From: CAZELM01 sp964512995 | Lineage (GTDB): Bacteria; CSSED10-310 | DNA length: 64,000 bases | NCBI GenBank assembly: GCA_964512995.1 | Contig: CAZELM010000021.1 | Coordinates: 21,260 to 85,259, forward strand | Direction of reading: 5' to 3' | In this document: one piece after another, positions 14,453 through 23,337 of the stretch | Layout of the letters: each line of letters starts with the position of its first letter | Position numbering within the stretch: position 1 is the first letter of the stretch | Program-made: the position numbers and the translations under genes | The notes under the pieces: generated by a model | Seen by the model: only the letters and a program-made list of their open reading frames with translations | Told to the model about the DNA's origin: nothing | Databases searched by the model: none

Positions 14453-16549
14453 ATGAAACTGAATGACCGGACAGCATTGATTATCATTTATGGTACCCTT
14501 TTCGGGTATTACATGTTCTTTTTCTCGCCAAAACTTCGATTTGACAGTCTCAAATACATCGAAACAGCACGATCGATCCTGTTCGACGGAGATCTGAATA
14601 CCTGTAACGAGGAAAAATATTTCACTGAACCGGGATGGAATCACTATCAAGGTCAACCGATCTTTTCCACCAAACGACAGCTCATCAGCTTCATGGCAAT
14701 ACCGGATGTTTCTAACCGGGGGTATCATTATACGTTTTTTCCCATGGGAGCCACTATCTTCTGGTTTTTCCCGATGCTGTTCACGAAGGCAATATTCGGA
14801 TGTAAATTGGAGTTTTTGAGCGGATTCCCAGACAACGGCTACTCCACACCCTATCTCCTGGCGCTGTCATACTGGAATCTCTTATGGTTCATGATCGGTG
14901 TCCGGATTGCCTATCATGTCCTTCGCCAGTTTTTCAGCATCTCCGTTTCGTTGATTTCGTTCATTGCGGTTATCGGCTGCGGGAATATCTTGCCGTTTGT
15001 TTTCATTGATGTCGGTTTTTCTCATGCGCTGGATTTCGTCCTGGTTACGGCATTTTTAGCGGCTCATGGTCACTATCGGCTGAGACCGGATCCTTCCCGA
15101 GCGTTCTTCTGGGGGGCGTTGGCTGGGTTCGCCGTGATTGTGAGATATCAGGATATTTTTCTGTTGATTTTACCGGTCATCGAATTTCTCTTCGAGCTGA
15201 AAACGGCATCTTCTTCCCGGCAGCGATGGATGCTGTCCAGAAACATGGGATGCTTTTTACTGGGTTTTTTCCTCTGCTGTGGTATTCAGTTATTGTACTG
15301 GCAGCTCTTGCATGGGGAGATTTTCCCAGCAACATCTGCGATGGGAACATCAGGGATCCCGAGCTTCAACGTATGGCAACCGGAACTCATGGCCATGTTT
15401 TTTTCACGATTTCATGGTCTCTTTTCCTGGATGCCACTGTTGCTGCCGACATTTATCGGTCTCCTGCTCTTCCCGATAATGCATCGAAGGTTAGGATTCA
15501 TTTACATTTTCATTTTCATGGCTCAGATATACTACAACAGCACGAGAACCGAATGGTGGAATCTGGGATTCGGCGTGCGGCGGTTTTCCGGATATCTCAT
15601 TTTTTTTATGATCGGATTCGGAACGATTCTGTCACTGATTCATTCGAAAAAAATCCGGGCGACACTCTGCATCGTACTGGTGCCTTTGCTTCTGTGGAAT
15701 CTGCTGTTTATGGGAGCATATTATCAGGAGCAGCAGTCCGGCGGCACGATCATCTCCCGCCTGACCGGCAATGGTTCCCCCTATCAACCGCCGGACTATG
15801 GAATCGTTGTCCCTTCTCAGGATATGATCAAAGATATCATGGGGAGCTGTGTGGAATATTTCCGGAATACCTCCTGGATGGGTCGGCTATTATCGGAGAT
15901 TGCAGCCCGTCACCCATGGCCGGAAATCAGCAGATTTCTGGTCATGATCGTCCTGTTCGTTTTTGTTTCTCTTTTGAGTGGTGCTTTCCCCCGGATCTAT
16001 CGGTGGATGAATCCGGGACCTGGGATGATTGTCCTCCTGATCATCGGTCTTTCACTCGGTTGGTATACTGGATTGGCTGCGCTGGATCTGAACACGCAGG
16101 TGATTCGCGTTTGTCAGATGAAAAACCGGAAATTCACGGGAGAGACACTCCCGGTGCGACTGAACAGACACGCTCCCTATTTGGGAGTCAATGAAACGGT
16201 GCGATGTGATCCGGAAGCATGTATCCGGCTTACAAGACCGGTTCTTGTCAAGACCGTGCATGTGTTGTGGAGATCGCTTTCAAAACCTGAGCCTCAGCCA
16301 GCTCCTGTCATGATGAATCTGAAATCCGAAGAGGGAACGACGGTGCAGTTGACATTGGATACTGACATGCTCCAAAACGAAAAAAGCGTTCTGGTCAATC
16401 AGAATCTGGGGAATGAACGGTTTGAAGGACGCTTGATATATTACCGGACACCGAATCCTGAAGGAGTTCGATCTCTTATTCAGGAGATTCACTTTATCGC
16501 TTCACCGGACATGACGGGAGAGATTGCAGCAGTATGGTTTTCGGATTAG
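14453..16549 (+). CDS. Polytopic membrane protein, GT-C glycosyltransferase-like
   Basis: A 698-residue protein with about ten or more hydrophobic segments spread over residues 8-560 and a soluble beta-rich C-terminal domain (about 590-698). The first periplasmic loop carries 'FDSLKYIETARSILFDGD', a placement typical of the acidic catalytic loop in GT-C type lipid-linked sugar transferases (PMT/ArnT-like). Substrate unknown. No clear ribosome-binding site before ATG 14453. It converges with the Xaa-Pro aminopeptidase gene, with 11 bases between stops. No relation to the island genes upstream is apparent; GC is higher here. Confidence 0.65.
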   Translation: MKLNDRTALIIIYGTLFGYYMFFFSPKLRFDSLKYIETARSILFDGDLNTCNEEKYFTEPGWNHYQGQPIFSTKRQLISFMAIPDVSNRGYHYTFFPMGATIFWFFPMLFTKAIFGCKLEFLSGFPDNGYSTPYLLALSYWNLLWFMIGVRIAYHVLRQFFSISVSLISFIAVIGCGNILPFVFIDVGFSHALDFVLVTAFLAAHGHYRLRPDPSRAFFWGALAGFAVIVRYQDIFLLILPVIEFLFELKTASSSRQRWMLSRNMGCFLLGFFLCCGIQLLYWQLLHGEIFPATSAMGTSGIPSFNVWQPELMAMFFSRFHGLFSWMPLLLPTFIGLLLFPIMHRRLGFIYIFIFMAQIYYNSTRTEWWNLGFGVRRFSGYLIFFMIGFGTILSLIHSKKIRATLCIVLVPLLLWNLLFMGAYYQEQQSGGTIISRLTGNGSPYQPPDYGIVVPSQDMIKDIMGSCVEYFRNTSWMGRLLSEIAARHPWPEISRFLVMIVLFVFVSLLSGAFPRIYRWMNPGPGMIVLLIIGLSLGWYTGLAALDLNTQVIRVCQMKNRKFTGETLPVRLNRHAPYLGVNETVRCDPEACIRLTRPVLVKTVHVLWRSLSKPEPQPAPVMMNLKSEEGTTVQLTLDTDMLQNEKSVLVNQNLGNERFEGRLIYYRTPNPEGVRSLIQEIHFIASPDMTGEIAAVWFSD

Positions 16550-16560
16550 AGATCGATTCG

Positions 16561-17808
16561 TTATCGTTTCTGAACGAGCCTTTCGATCTCATCGATTTCC
16601 TTGGGTATATCCTGAGATAAATTTATATGCCCATCGGGAGTCACGAGAATGTCGTCCTCGATCCGGATTCCGATCTTTTCGTTGGGTAAATAGAGACCCG
16701 GTTCAATGGTAAGCACCATCCCTGGAACTAAGACGGTACTGGCAGAGAGGCTTACATCATGAGTGTCAAGCCCCAGAGCATGCGAAACAGAATGCGTGAA
16801 GTAGTGATCGATATCCCCGGGAGTTGTGATGTAACCGATGCGCAGCAATCCGTCTGCCAGACAATTTCGAGCGACCTGATTTAACTCCGTGATGGGTAAT
16901 CCGGGTCGAACGGATGCGATTGTTTTTTTGTTCGCTTCCAGAACAACCTGATAAAACATGGCCTGCTCGTTGGAAAATGTTCCGTTTATTGGAAATGTCC
17001 GGCTGATGTCGGCAGAATAGTGAAGATATTCCGCTCCCAGATCCAACAAAACAAGATCCCCATCCTGCAAGGTGTCTGTGTTCTGGGAGTAATGGAGAAC
17101 CGTGGCATTTTCACCGCCGGCCAGAATAGTTGGAAATGCCGGAGATATATGATGCCGGTTGAGTTCGAAATTGAAGTGAGCTTCCAGTTCAAATTCAGTC
17201 ATTCCGGGAGCAGCAGCATGAAAAATGGAGAGAATGCCCAGTCGGGTGATCTCGATGGCATTTCGAATCCGCTCGATCTCCCAATCCTGTTTAATCTCCC
17301 GCAAGGATGCCATGAATGGTTTGACGGGAGATATGGTCAGATGAGGATAATGAGATCGGATTGCATTGATAAACTGGATCCGTTCCGGAATCGGTTCATT
17401 CACAGATACCGGTTCATAATCCACAATGAGCCGATCGGTCATGGGCAGGAGTCTGCTCAGGGTGTCGGATAACTCCGCAATGGGAAAAATTTTTTCAATT
17501 TCCGTGATCTGCCGGATGTCATCCATCGTGGGCAATGCTCCGAACCAATGTGCCTGCTTCTCCGTTGTCTGAGACACAAACAACCGGTTCAGGGAGGTCT
17601 GATCTGTTTTATGGATCACCAGAACAGCTCCTTTATGATTGTATCCGGTCAGATAATAAAAATTTTTATTCTGACAGTATGGGAAATAGGTATCACCGCT
17701 TCGCAACTGGGGTGTCGCTGCGAAAAATATTGCGACTGAGTGATGGGGGAGCAAGTCATGGAGATTTTTGCGATTGCTTGAAAAATAATTCGGTGCATTC
17801 TGATTCAT
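16561..17808 (-). CDS. pepP: Xaa-Pro aminopeptidase (M24B)
   Basis: A 415-residue cytoplasmic peptidase that releases N-terminal residues preceding proline. The N-terminal AMP_N domain begins 'RSGDTYFPYCQNKNFYYLTG'. The C-terminal pita-bread domain has all five dimetal ligands: two Asp in 'LLDLGAEYLHYSADISRTFP', His in 'HSVSHALGLDTHD', Glu in 'LTIEPGLYLP' and Glu in 'IRIEDDILV'. It lies 21 bases downstream of the small OM barrel gene on the same strand. AGGA lies upstream of ATG 17808. Length is typical. Confidence 0.93.
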   Translation of the reverse strand: MNQNAPNYFSSNRKNLHDLLPHHSVAIFFAATPQLRSGDTYFPYCQNKNFYYLTGYNHKGAVLVIHKTDQTSLNRLFVSQTTEKQAHWFGALPTMDDIRQITEIEKIFPIAELSDTLSRLLPMTDRLIVDYEPVSVNEPIPERIQFINAIRSHYPHLTISPVKPFMASLREIKQDWEIERIRNAIEITRLGILSIFHAAAPGMTEFELEAHFNFELNRHHISPAFPTILAGGENATVLHYSQNTDTLQDGDLVLLDLGAEYLHYSADISRTFPINGTFSNEQAMFYQVVLEANKKTIASVRPGLPITELNQVARNCLADGLLRIGYITTPGDIDHYFTHSVSHALGLDTHDVSLSASTVLVPGMVLTIEPGLYLPNEKIGIRIEDDILVTPDGHINLSQDIPKEIDEIERLVQKR

Positions 17809-17829
17809 GATGCCAATATTCCTGTCCGG

Positions 17830-18387
17830 TTAAAACTTAAAGGTCAATCCAACGGTGTTGGCGACCCAGCTTGCTCGAGGCCGTCCTGTGCCCAATTCAG
17901 CGGAGTGATAGACTGACTGAAATCGGACTCCCCATTTGGGGATCGGGTAAAATTCGAAGCCAATTCCCCCATTCCATCCGATATCGCGCTGATCAGCTCC
18001 CCAGTTCAAGGGTTCATGATTTTTAGCGGAGTAGAACGTGGGTCCGATCAGTCCAAAAACACGGATCCATTCCGGGAAATCGTAGTAGATCAATGGTGTC
18101 AGTGAGAGGCTGTCAATTTGCAGTGGATTCAATTCAGTGAAATGGTCATACTCGAATTCCTGGTGATCGTAAGCGATACGAAGACCTAAATGCGGCATAC
18201 CCAGATAATCCACATTCATGCCATAGACCATATCATTATCCATCACGGTATTGAAATCTTCCGTGGGTGTGACGCTTCCGGCGTCGAATGATACTGCCCA
18301 GGGAGTATCAACTGCGCGGCCGATCGAGGTGGTTAGGCAAATGCCGAGTGCCAGGAAAAAAAAGAATCGATAGCTTTGATGTCTCAT
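17830..18387 (-). CDS. Small outer-membrane beta-barrel protein
   Basis: A 185-residue protein with a signal peptide (about 1-25, ending GRA) and alternating hydrophobic strands, including 'GLRIAYDHQEFEYD', 'GGIGFEFYPIPKWGVRFQS' and a C-terminal 'NTVGLTFKF' with terminal Phe, the usual signal for outer-membrane insertion by the Bam machinery. It resembles OmpW/OmpX-sized eight-strand barrels. It is upstream of pepP on the same strand and divergent from add. Ligand unknown. Confidence 0.75.
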   Translation of the reverse strand: MRHQSYRFFFFLALGICLTTSIGRAVDTPWAVSFDAGSVTPTEDFNTVMDNDMVYGMNVDYLGMPHLGLRIAYDHQEFEYDHFTELNPLQIDSLSLTPLIYYDFPEWIRVFGLIGPTFYSAKNHEPLNWGADQRDIGWNGGIGFEFYPIPKWGVRFQSVYHSAELGTGRPRASWVANTVGLTFKF

Positions 18388-18776
18388 GGTGCATCCTCCG
18401 GGATCATAACTATAGTCATTTACACGGTTACGATCAAATAGAAATTCCGTTCAGGCAAAGGCTCCCTGAAAACAGTGACAGAACTGGAGTTGATGAAAGC
18501 GATCGGCATATCACATTGAGTAATAACGAATGGTTAAACGAATGGGTTCCCGGATTGATGTCCAGACCATGATGGTGATCCTGTGGGAAACAATCATTAC
18601 CCGGATATCTTTCAGAGAGATTCTCTGGCGAGATGGATTTTCGGTATAATCAGATCATGTCTCTCGTGCATGGAATGATCGGAACCTTAACAGACCGATA
18701 AATTCTGCTTGACCTTCCCTCACGAAGCAGTTACATGACATGGATGACGATGAACACTCAAAACAAGAGGTTGATA
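18388..18776. other. Divergent intergenic region, 389 nt
   Basis: Lies between the leftward OM barrel gene and the rightward adenosine deaminase. It must hold promoters for both. I see no strong consensus promoter, hairpin or ORF with a ribosome-binding site. Confidence 0.4.
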
Positions 18777-20024
18777 ATGGAATTCACAAAAGAAATGTTA
18801 AGAAAACTACCCAAATCCGAACTTCACGTCCACCTTGATGGATCGTTGCGTTTGGATACGTTGATCGATATCGCTCGATCTCGAAATATCAGTCTGCCCT
18901 CGTATACTGTCGAGGGTCTCAGAACCCTTGTCTTCAAGGACCAATACAAAGATCTGACGGAATATCTGGGCGGATTTCAATATACGACTTCCGTGATGCA
19001 GGATGAAGAATCGCTCGAACGAATCGCGTATGAATTGGCAGAAGACTGCACCCGGGAAGGTATTCGATATCTGGAGGTTCGATTTGCGCCTCAGTTGCAT
19101 ATCTCCACTCGGATGTCCATGGAGCAGGTTCTTTCGGCTGTAAACCATGGTTTGGCTCGGCATGCACGGGATTTTAATCAGAAGAAAGAAGTTCTGTCTG
19201 GTGCTGAGCCGGAGTTCCATTATGGCATCATTTGCTGTGCCATGAGAATGTTCGATCCATCTTTTTCGGAATATTTCCATCGATTCACGGAGTTACATCG
19301 ATTTTCGTCACAAAAGAGACTCCACGATCTGGCATCTCAGGAATTGGCATTGGCTGCTGTTGACGCGAGAGATCGTCTGGGATTACCGATCGTTGGATTT
19401 GATCTGAGTGGAATGGAAGCCGGTTACCCCGCCGAAAATCATGTCGAAGCATTCCGTATTGCTCATCGACATTTTTTGAAGAAAACCGTCCATGCTGGCG
19501 AAGCTTATGGACCGGAAAGTATTTTTCAGGCTATCACGGATCTGTATGCTGACCGGATCGGGCATGGTTTCCATCTCTATTCGTTGCATCTGATCAAAGA
19601 TGCAACGATCAAAGATCAGCAGAAATATGTCGATAAACTGGCAAACTTCATCGCAGACCGTCGGATTACACTCGAAGTCTGCCTGACGAGCAATCGACAA
19701 ACGATGCCTCATCTGGAAAACTGGCAATCGCACACTCTCAATAAATTTTTGAAATGTGATCTGAGTATCTCACTATGCACGGATAATCGAACGGTTTCGA
19801 ATACCACACTGACCGATGAGATCGATCTGGCCATTCAGAACTTCAATCTCGACGCTCGTAAATTGAAAAACATCATAATCTACGGTTTTAAGCGAAGCTT
19901 TTTCCCTGGTTCATATCCAGAAAAACGGCGTTATGTCCGAAAAATAATTGACTACTATGAAACGATCGAACGTGAAGCTGCCGGGCAAATCTCGAGTATT
20001 GACATTGGCTCGGGAACTCATTGA
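18777..20024 (+). CDS. add: Adenosine deaminase family protein
   Basis: The product (415 aa) has the amidohydrolase TIM-barrel metal motif 'LHVHLDGSLR', 'TVHAGEAYGPES', 'DRIGHGFHL' and a late Asp in 'CTDNRTVSNTTLTDE', all at expected spacing for hydrolytic deamination of adenosine to inosine. The final motif has N-R in place of the common D-P, a variant seen in ADA-like subfamilies, so a related substrate is possible. ATG at 18777 is chosen because GAGG is six bases upstream; the longer frame from 18735 lacks a site. It is followed by fadL with a 131-nt gap. Confidence 0.88.
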   Translation: MEFTKEMLRKLPKSELHVHLDGSLRLDTLIDIARSRNISLPSYTVEGLRTLVFKDQYKDLTEYLGGFQYTTSVMQDEESLERIAYELAEDCTREGIRYLEVRFAPQLHISTRMSMEQVLSAVNHGLARHARDFNQKKEVLSGAEPEFHYGIICCAMRMFDPSFSEYFHRFTELHRFSSQKRLHDLASQELALAAVDARDRLGLPIVGFDLSGMEAGYPAENHVEAFRIAHRHFLKKTVHAGEAYGPESIFQAITDLYADRIGHGFHLYSLHLIKDATIKDQQKYVDKLANFIADRRITLEVCLTSNRQTMPHLENWQSHTLNKFLKCDLSISLCTDNRTVSNTTLTDEIDLAIQNFNLDARKLKNIIIYGFKRSFFPGSYPEKRRYVRKIIDYYETIEREAAGQISSIDIGSGTH

Positions 20025-20155
20025 AGGGATATCATCATTCACGTTGCTTGATCAATTGGTCGGCAGGATTGACAGAGGTACGTAAATACCGCTATGGTGA
20101 TTTGTCTGATATGACTGAGTGCGCGCGGGAGGCAGATCGATGAGGAGATAGAATA

Positions 20156-21460
20156 ATGAAAAACAGGCAATTTGCTGTTGTTTTGACTCTCATTTGCGTA
20201 CTGAGCAGTCCGGTATTGGGAGCAGGTTTCAGTATTTTTGAACAGGGAGCAGCCGCAACAGGGATGGCGGGCGCTTTTTCTGCGAGAGCAGATGATCCGA
20301 GTGCTGTGTTTTACAACCCGGCTGGCATCACGCAACTGGAAGGAACTCAGATCTCTGTTGGTGCAACAGTGATTTTGCCTGAGGCATCCGTTACTGATCC
20401 TGAAGGTAAAAAATGGGATGCGGACAAACAGACCTTTCTTCCTCCTAATCTATATCTGACACATCATCTAACAGACCGGTTCAATCTGGGATTTGGCTAT
20501 GGTGTATATTATGGATTGGGAATGAAATGGGACAATAATGAAGACTTCTATTATCGATATGTCGTGAATGAAGTGTCATTGACATCCCATTATCTGAATC
20601 CTGTTGTTGCAATGAAACTGAATGAAAATTTTTCGATCGCAGCGGGATTGTTGTATGTCAACTCCACCGTGGAATTGGCGAAAGATATCGATTTGTTTAA
20701 GTTGTCATATAAATTGTCTCAGGATTTGCATACTCAGATTCAATTGGACAATGTCCAGATGGCATTGGATGGCGATAATGGTTCGGGTGACATGGGATTT
20801 AATGTCGCCGTACAATCTCGTTTTGATGACTGGCGGTTTGGTGTCGTTTATCGAAGCGAAGTCGAATGCCAGTATGATGGGAATGCTGATTTTACGGTAT
20901 TTTCGAGTCCTTACGGACCTCAGATCGACGCGATTGTCGCATCCATATTTGGAGATACAGAAGGAGCCACCGCCATCACTCTTCCCGCATCCGCTTCAAT
21001 GGGAATCGGTTACATGTTCTCTGATCGACTTTCAATGGAGTTTGATCTGAATTGGATGGGTTGGAGTTCCTATGATTCATTGGATGTCGATTTCAATTCT
21101 CAAACACTACCCGATACCGTTTCTGTGAAGGATTGGGATGATGTGTTCAGTTATCGATTGGGTGCTCGATTCAATCTCACTGATGATGTCCAACTGTACG
21201 GTGGATATCTGTATGATGAAAATCCAGTACCAGATCATACACTCGATGCCATTTTACCCGATTCTGATCGGCAATCCATTCAGATCGGCGCTGGATATTC
21301 GATCGGAAACCTGAAAATCGACGGATCCTATATGATTCTTCTCTTTAAAGATCGCGATACATCGACCTATGAATATAATGAAAATCCCTATCTCAATCTC
21401 AACGGGGATTATGAGAATTCTGCACACCTGATTGGATTTCAGTTAACATATCGAATCTGA
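20156..21460 (+). CDS. fadL: FadL/OmpP1-family outer-membrane transporter
   Basis: A 434-residue protein with signal peptide (about 1-22, ending VLGAG) and the family hallmark just after it: 'FEQGAAATGMAGAFSARADD' followed by 'AVFYNPAGIT' (NPA hatch motif). The rest is a 14-strand-type barrel with alternating residues and a final '...FQLTYRI' strand. FadL proteins admit long-chain fatty acids or other hydrophobic compounds. GAGGAG is eight bases upstream of ATG 20156. The next gene encodes an acyl-CoA synthetase, so the pair likely takes up and activates fatty acids. Confidence 0.9.
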   Translation: MKNRQFAVVLTLICVLSSPVLGAGFSIFEQGAAATGMAGAFSARADDPSAVFYNPAGITQLEGTQISVGATVILPEASVTDPEGKKWDADKQTFLPPNLYLTHHLTDRFNLGFGYGVYYGLGMKWDNNEDFYYRYVVNEVSLTSHYLNPVVAMKLNENFSIAAGLLYVNSTVELAKDIDLFKLSYKLSQDLHTQIQLDNVQMALDGDNGSGDMGFNVAVQSRFDDWRFGVVYRSEVECQYDGNADFTVFSSPYGPQIDAIVASIFGDTEGATAITLPASASMGIGYMFSDRLSMEFDLNWMGWSSYDSLDVDFNSQTLPDTVSVKDWDDVFSYRLGARFNLTDDVQLYGGYLYDENPVPDHTLDAILPDSDRQSIQIGAGYSIGNLKIDGSYMILLFKDRDTSTYEYNENPYLNLNGDYENSAHLIGFQLTYRI

Positions 21461-21534
21461 TCACGGACTCGCCTTTTTGCATCAAAGAATGCCGGGGCAA
21501 TGATGGATGCCTCGGCTTGGATGAGAGGATGATT

Positions 21535-23337
21535 ATGATCCCTGATGAAATTAAAACGTTAGTACAGGCTTTTTTATACACGACAGAACGCTATTCTCAG
21601 GAACCTGCCGTCACTTTTAAATCGAGAAATAAATGGCAAACCTATAGCTACAGTGAATATCGACGGAAATCTCTTTCGATCGCAGCGGGTTTGTCGGAAC
21701 TGAATATCCAACCATTCGATAATATTGCCATTTTATCCGGCAATCGGCCGGAATGGATCATCGCCGATATGGGGATACTCTCCTCCCGAGCGGTGTCAGT
21801 GCCCTTGTATCCGACTTTGAAATCCGCTCAGATATGCTTCATTTTAAAAGAGAGCGAATGTAAGGTGATTTTTTTGGAGGATCGGGAGCAGTTTGAAAAA
21901 ATACGCCCCATAATGGCGGACTTGCCCGACCTGAGATATGTTGTTGTCATAGATCCGATTGGTGTCGAAATGGAAAAATCCACTTTTTCGTTTTCCGAAT
22001 TGCTGGAAAAAGGAGGTGTCGTTTTATCCAAAGCTGAAGCAGCCATCCTCCAAAGAGCTCGAAGTGTTGAAGCCGAGGATCTGGCCAGCATTGTCTATAC
22101 TTCCGGCACGACTGGGACTCCAAAAGGTGTCATGCTAACGCATAAGAATTTCGTTTCGAATGGACGCAGCATCCTTGAGTCGTATGAGATACTCCACAGT
22201 GATTCCATTTTATCAATTCTTCCATTATCGCATGTGCTGGAGCGAATGGCTGGTTATTTTGCGTGTTTTATCATGGCAGGAACGCAGTATTCCTTTGCGG
22301 AAAAAGTCGAAACCGTAGCAGAAGACATGAATGCAGTATCTCCTACCATCTTTGTCGGTGTTCCACGATTATTCGAGAAGATGTATTCGAGAATTATGAA
22401 TACGGTTCATTCGAGTTCTGCTGTGAAACGGATGCTGTTTAACTGGGCGGTAAAAACTGGGGATCAGTATCATCGACAACAGATCAAATCCAATCCGGGA
22501 GCATTTATCGAGTATCAATACAAATTGGCGTATTCTCTCGTGTTGAAAAAAATTCACGATAAATTCGGAGGCCGTATTCGATTCATGATTTCAGGAGGAG
22601 CGCCGTTGGAACCTCAGATTTCTGAATTTTTCAATGCTATCGGACTCCCACTGATGGAAGGCTATGGACTGACAGAAACAGCACCGGTTACCAATGTCAA
22701 TCAGTTGAAGGCGTTTCGCATCGGGACGGTAGGGCGCTCTCTTCCTGGAGTTACGGTTAAAACCGCCGAAGATGGTGAAATTTTAGTGAAGGGTCCCAAT
22801 GTGATGAAGGGATATTATAAAAATCCCGAGGCAACTCAGGAAGTGTTTACGGAAGATGGATGGTTCAAAACGGGAGATATTGGAAAAATCGATGAAGACG
22901 GGTATCTCTGGATAACAGACAGAAAAAAAGAGATGATCGTCACGTCAGGCGGGAAAAACGTTGCGCCTCAACCCATTGAAAATCTTCTGAAATCGAGCCG
23001 CTATATCAGCCAGATCATGTTGATCGGAGAACAACGTAACTTTGTTTCAGCATTGATCGTACCAGAATTCGAGGCATTGGAGGAGTATGCTCGAAGCAAC
23101 GGGATTCCGTTCGATTCACTATCAGAACTTGTGAACCATTCTCAGATTCAGAATCTGTATCAATCGGAACTGGATCAACGAATGGAAGATCTTCCGAGAT
23201 ACGAACAGGTAAAGAAATTTTTAATTTTGTGTGAACCCTGGACGATCAACTCCGGAGAATTGACTCCAACTCTGAAACTGAAACGACAGGTTATCCTGCA
23301 GAATTATCGGGAACAGGTCGAATCCTTTTATCGGTAG
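21535..23337 (+). CDS. fadD: Long-chain acyl-CoA synthetase (AMP-forming)
   Basis: A 600-residue ANL-superfamily enzyme activating fatty acids to acyl-CoA through an acyl-adenylate. Motifs: 'YTSGTTGTPKGVMLTH' (P-loop-like A3), 'GYGLTETAPV' (A5), 'GWFKTGDIG' (A7), 'ITDRKKEMIVTSGGKNVAP' (hinge and A8) and a C-terminal 'LTPTLKLKR' with the catalytic Lys. The type matches the FAA1/FadD15 group. ATG at 21535 is chosen because GAGAGG lies six bases upstream. Its stop abuts the stop of the convergent glmS gene with no bases between. Confidence 0.92.
   Translation: MIPDEIKTLVQAFLYTTERYSQEPAVTFKSRNKWQTYSYSEYRRKSLSIAAGLSELNIQPFDNIAILSGNRPEWIIADMGILSSRAVSVPLYPTLKSAQICFILKESECKVIFLEDREQFEKIRPIMADLPDLRYVVVIDPIGVEMEKSTFSFSELLEKGGVVLSKAEAAILQRARSVEAEDLASIVYTSGTTGTPKGVMLTHKNFVSNGRSILESYEILHSDSILSILPLSHVLERMAGYFACFIMAGTQYSFAEKVETVAEDMNAVSPTIFVGVPRLFEKMYSRIMNTVHSSSAVKRMLFNWAVKTGDQYHRQQIKSNPGAFIEYQYKLAYSLVLKKIHDKFGGRIRFMISGGAPLEPQISEFFNAIGLPLMEGYGLTETAPVTNVNQLKAFRIGTVGRSLPGVTVKTAEDGEILVKGPNVMKGYYKNPEATQEVFTEDGWFKTGDIGKIDEDGYLWITDRKKEMIVTSGGKNVAPQPIENLLKSSRYISQIMLIGEQRNFVSALIVPEFEALEEYARSNGIPFDSLSELVNHSQIQNLYQSELDQRMEDLPRYEQVKKFLILCEPWTINSGELTPTLKLKRQVILQNYREQVESFYR

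Noticed and set aside
15226..16194. 322-codon open frame on the + strand
   Set aside because: Lies wholly inside the GT-C-like membrane protein gene in another frame; no ribosome-binding site, biased composition with many His/Ser/Arg. Shadow of the real gene.
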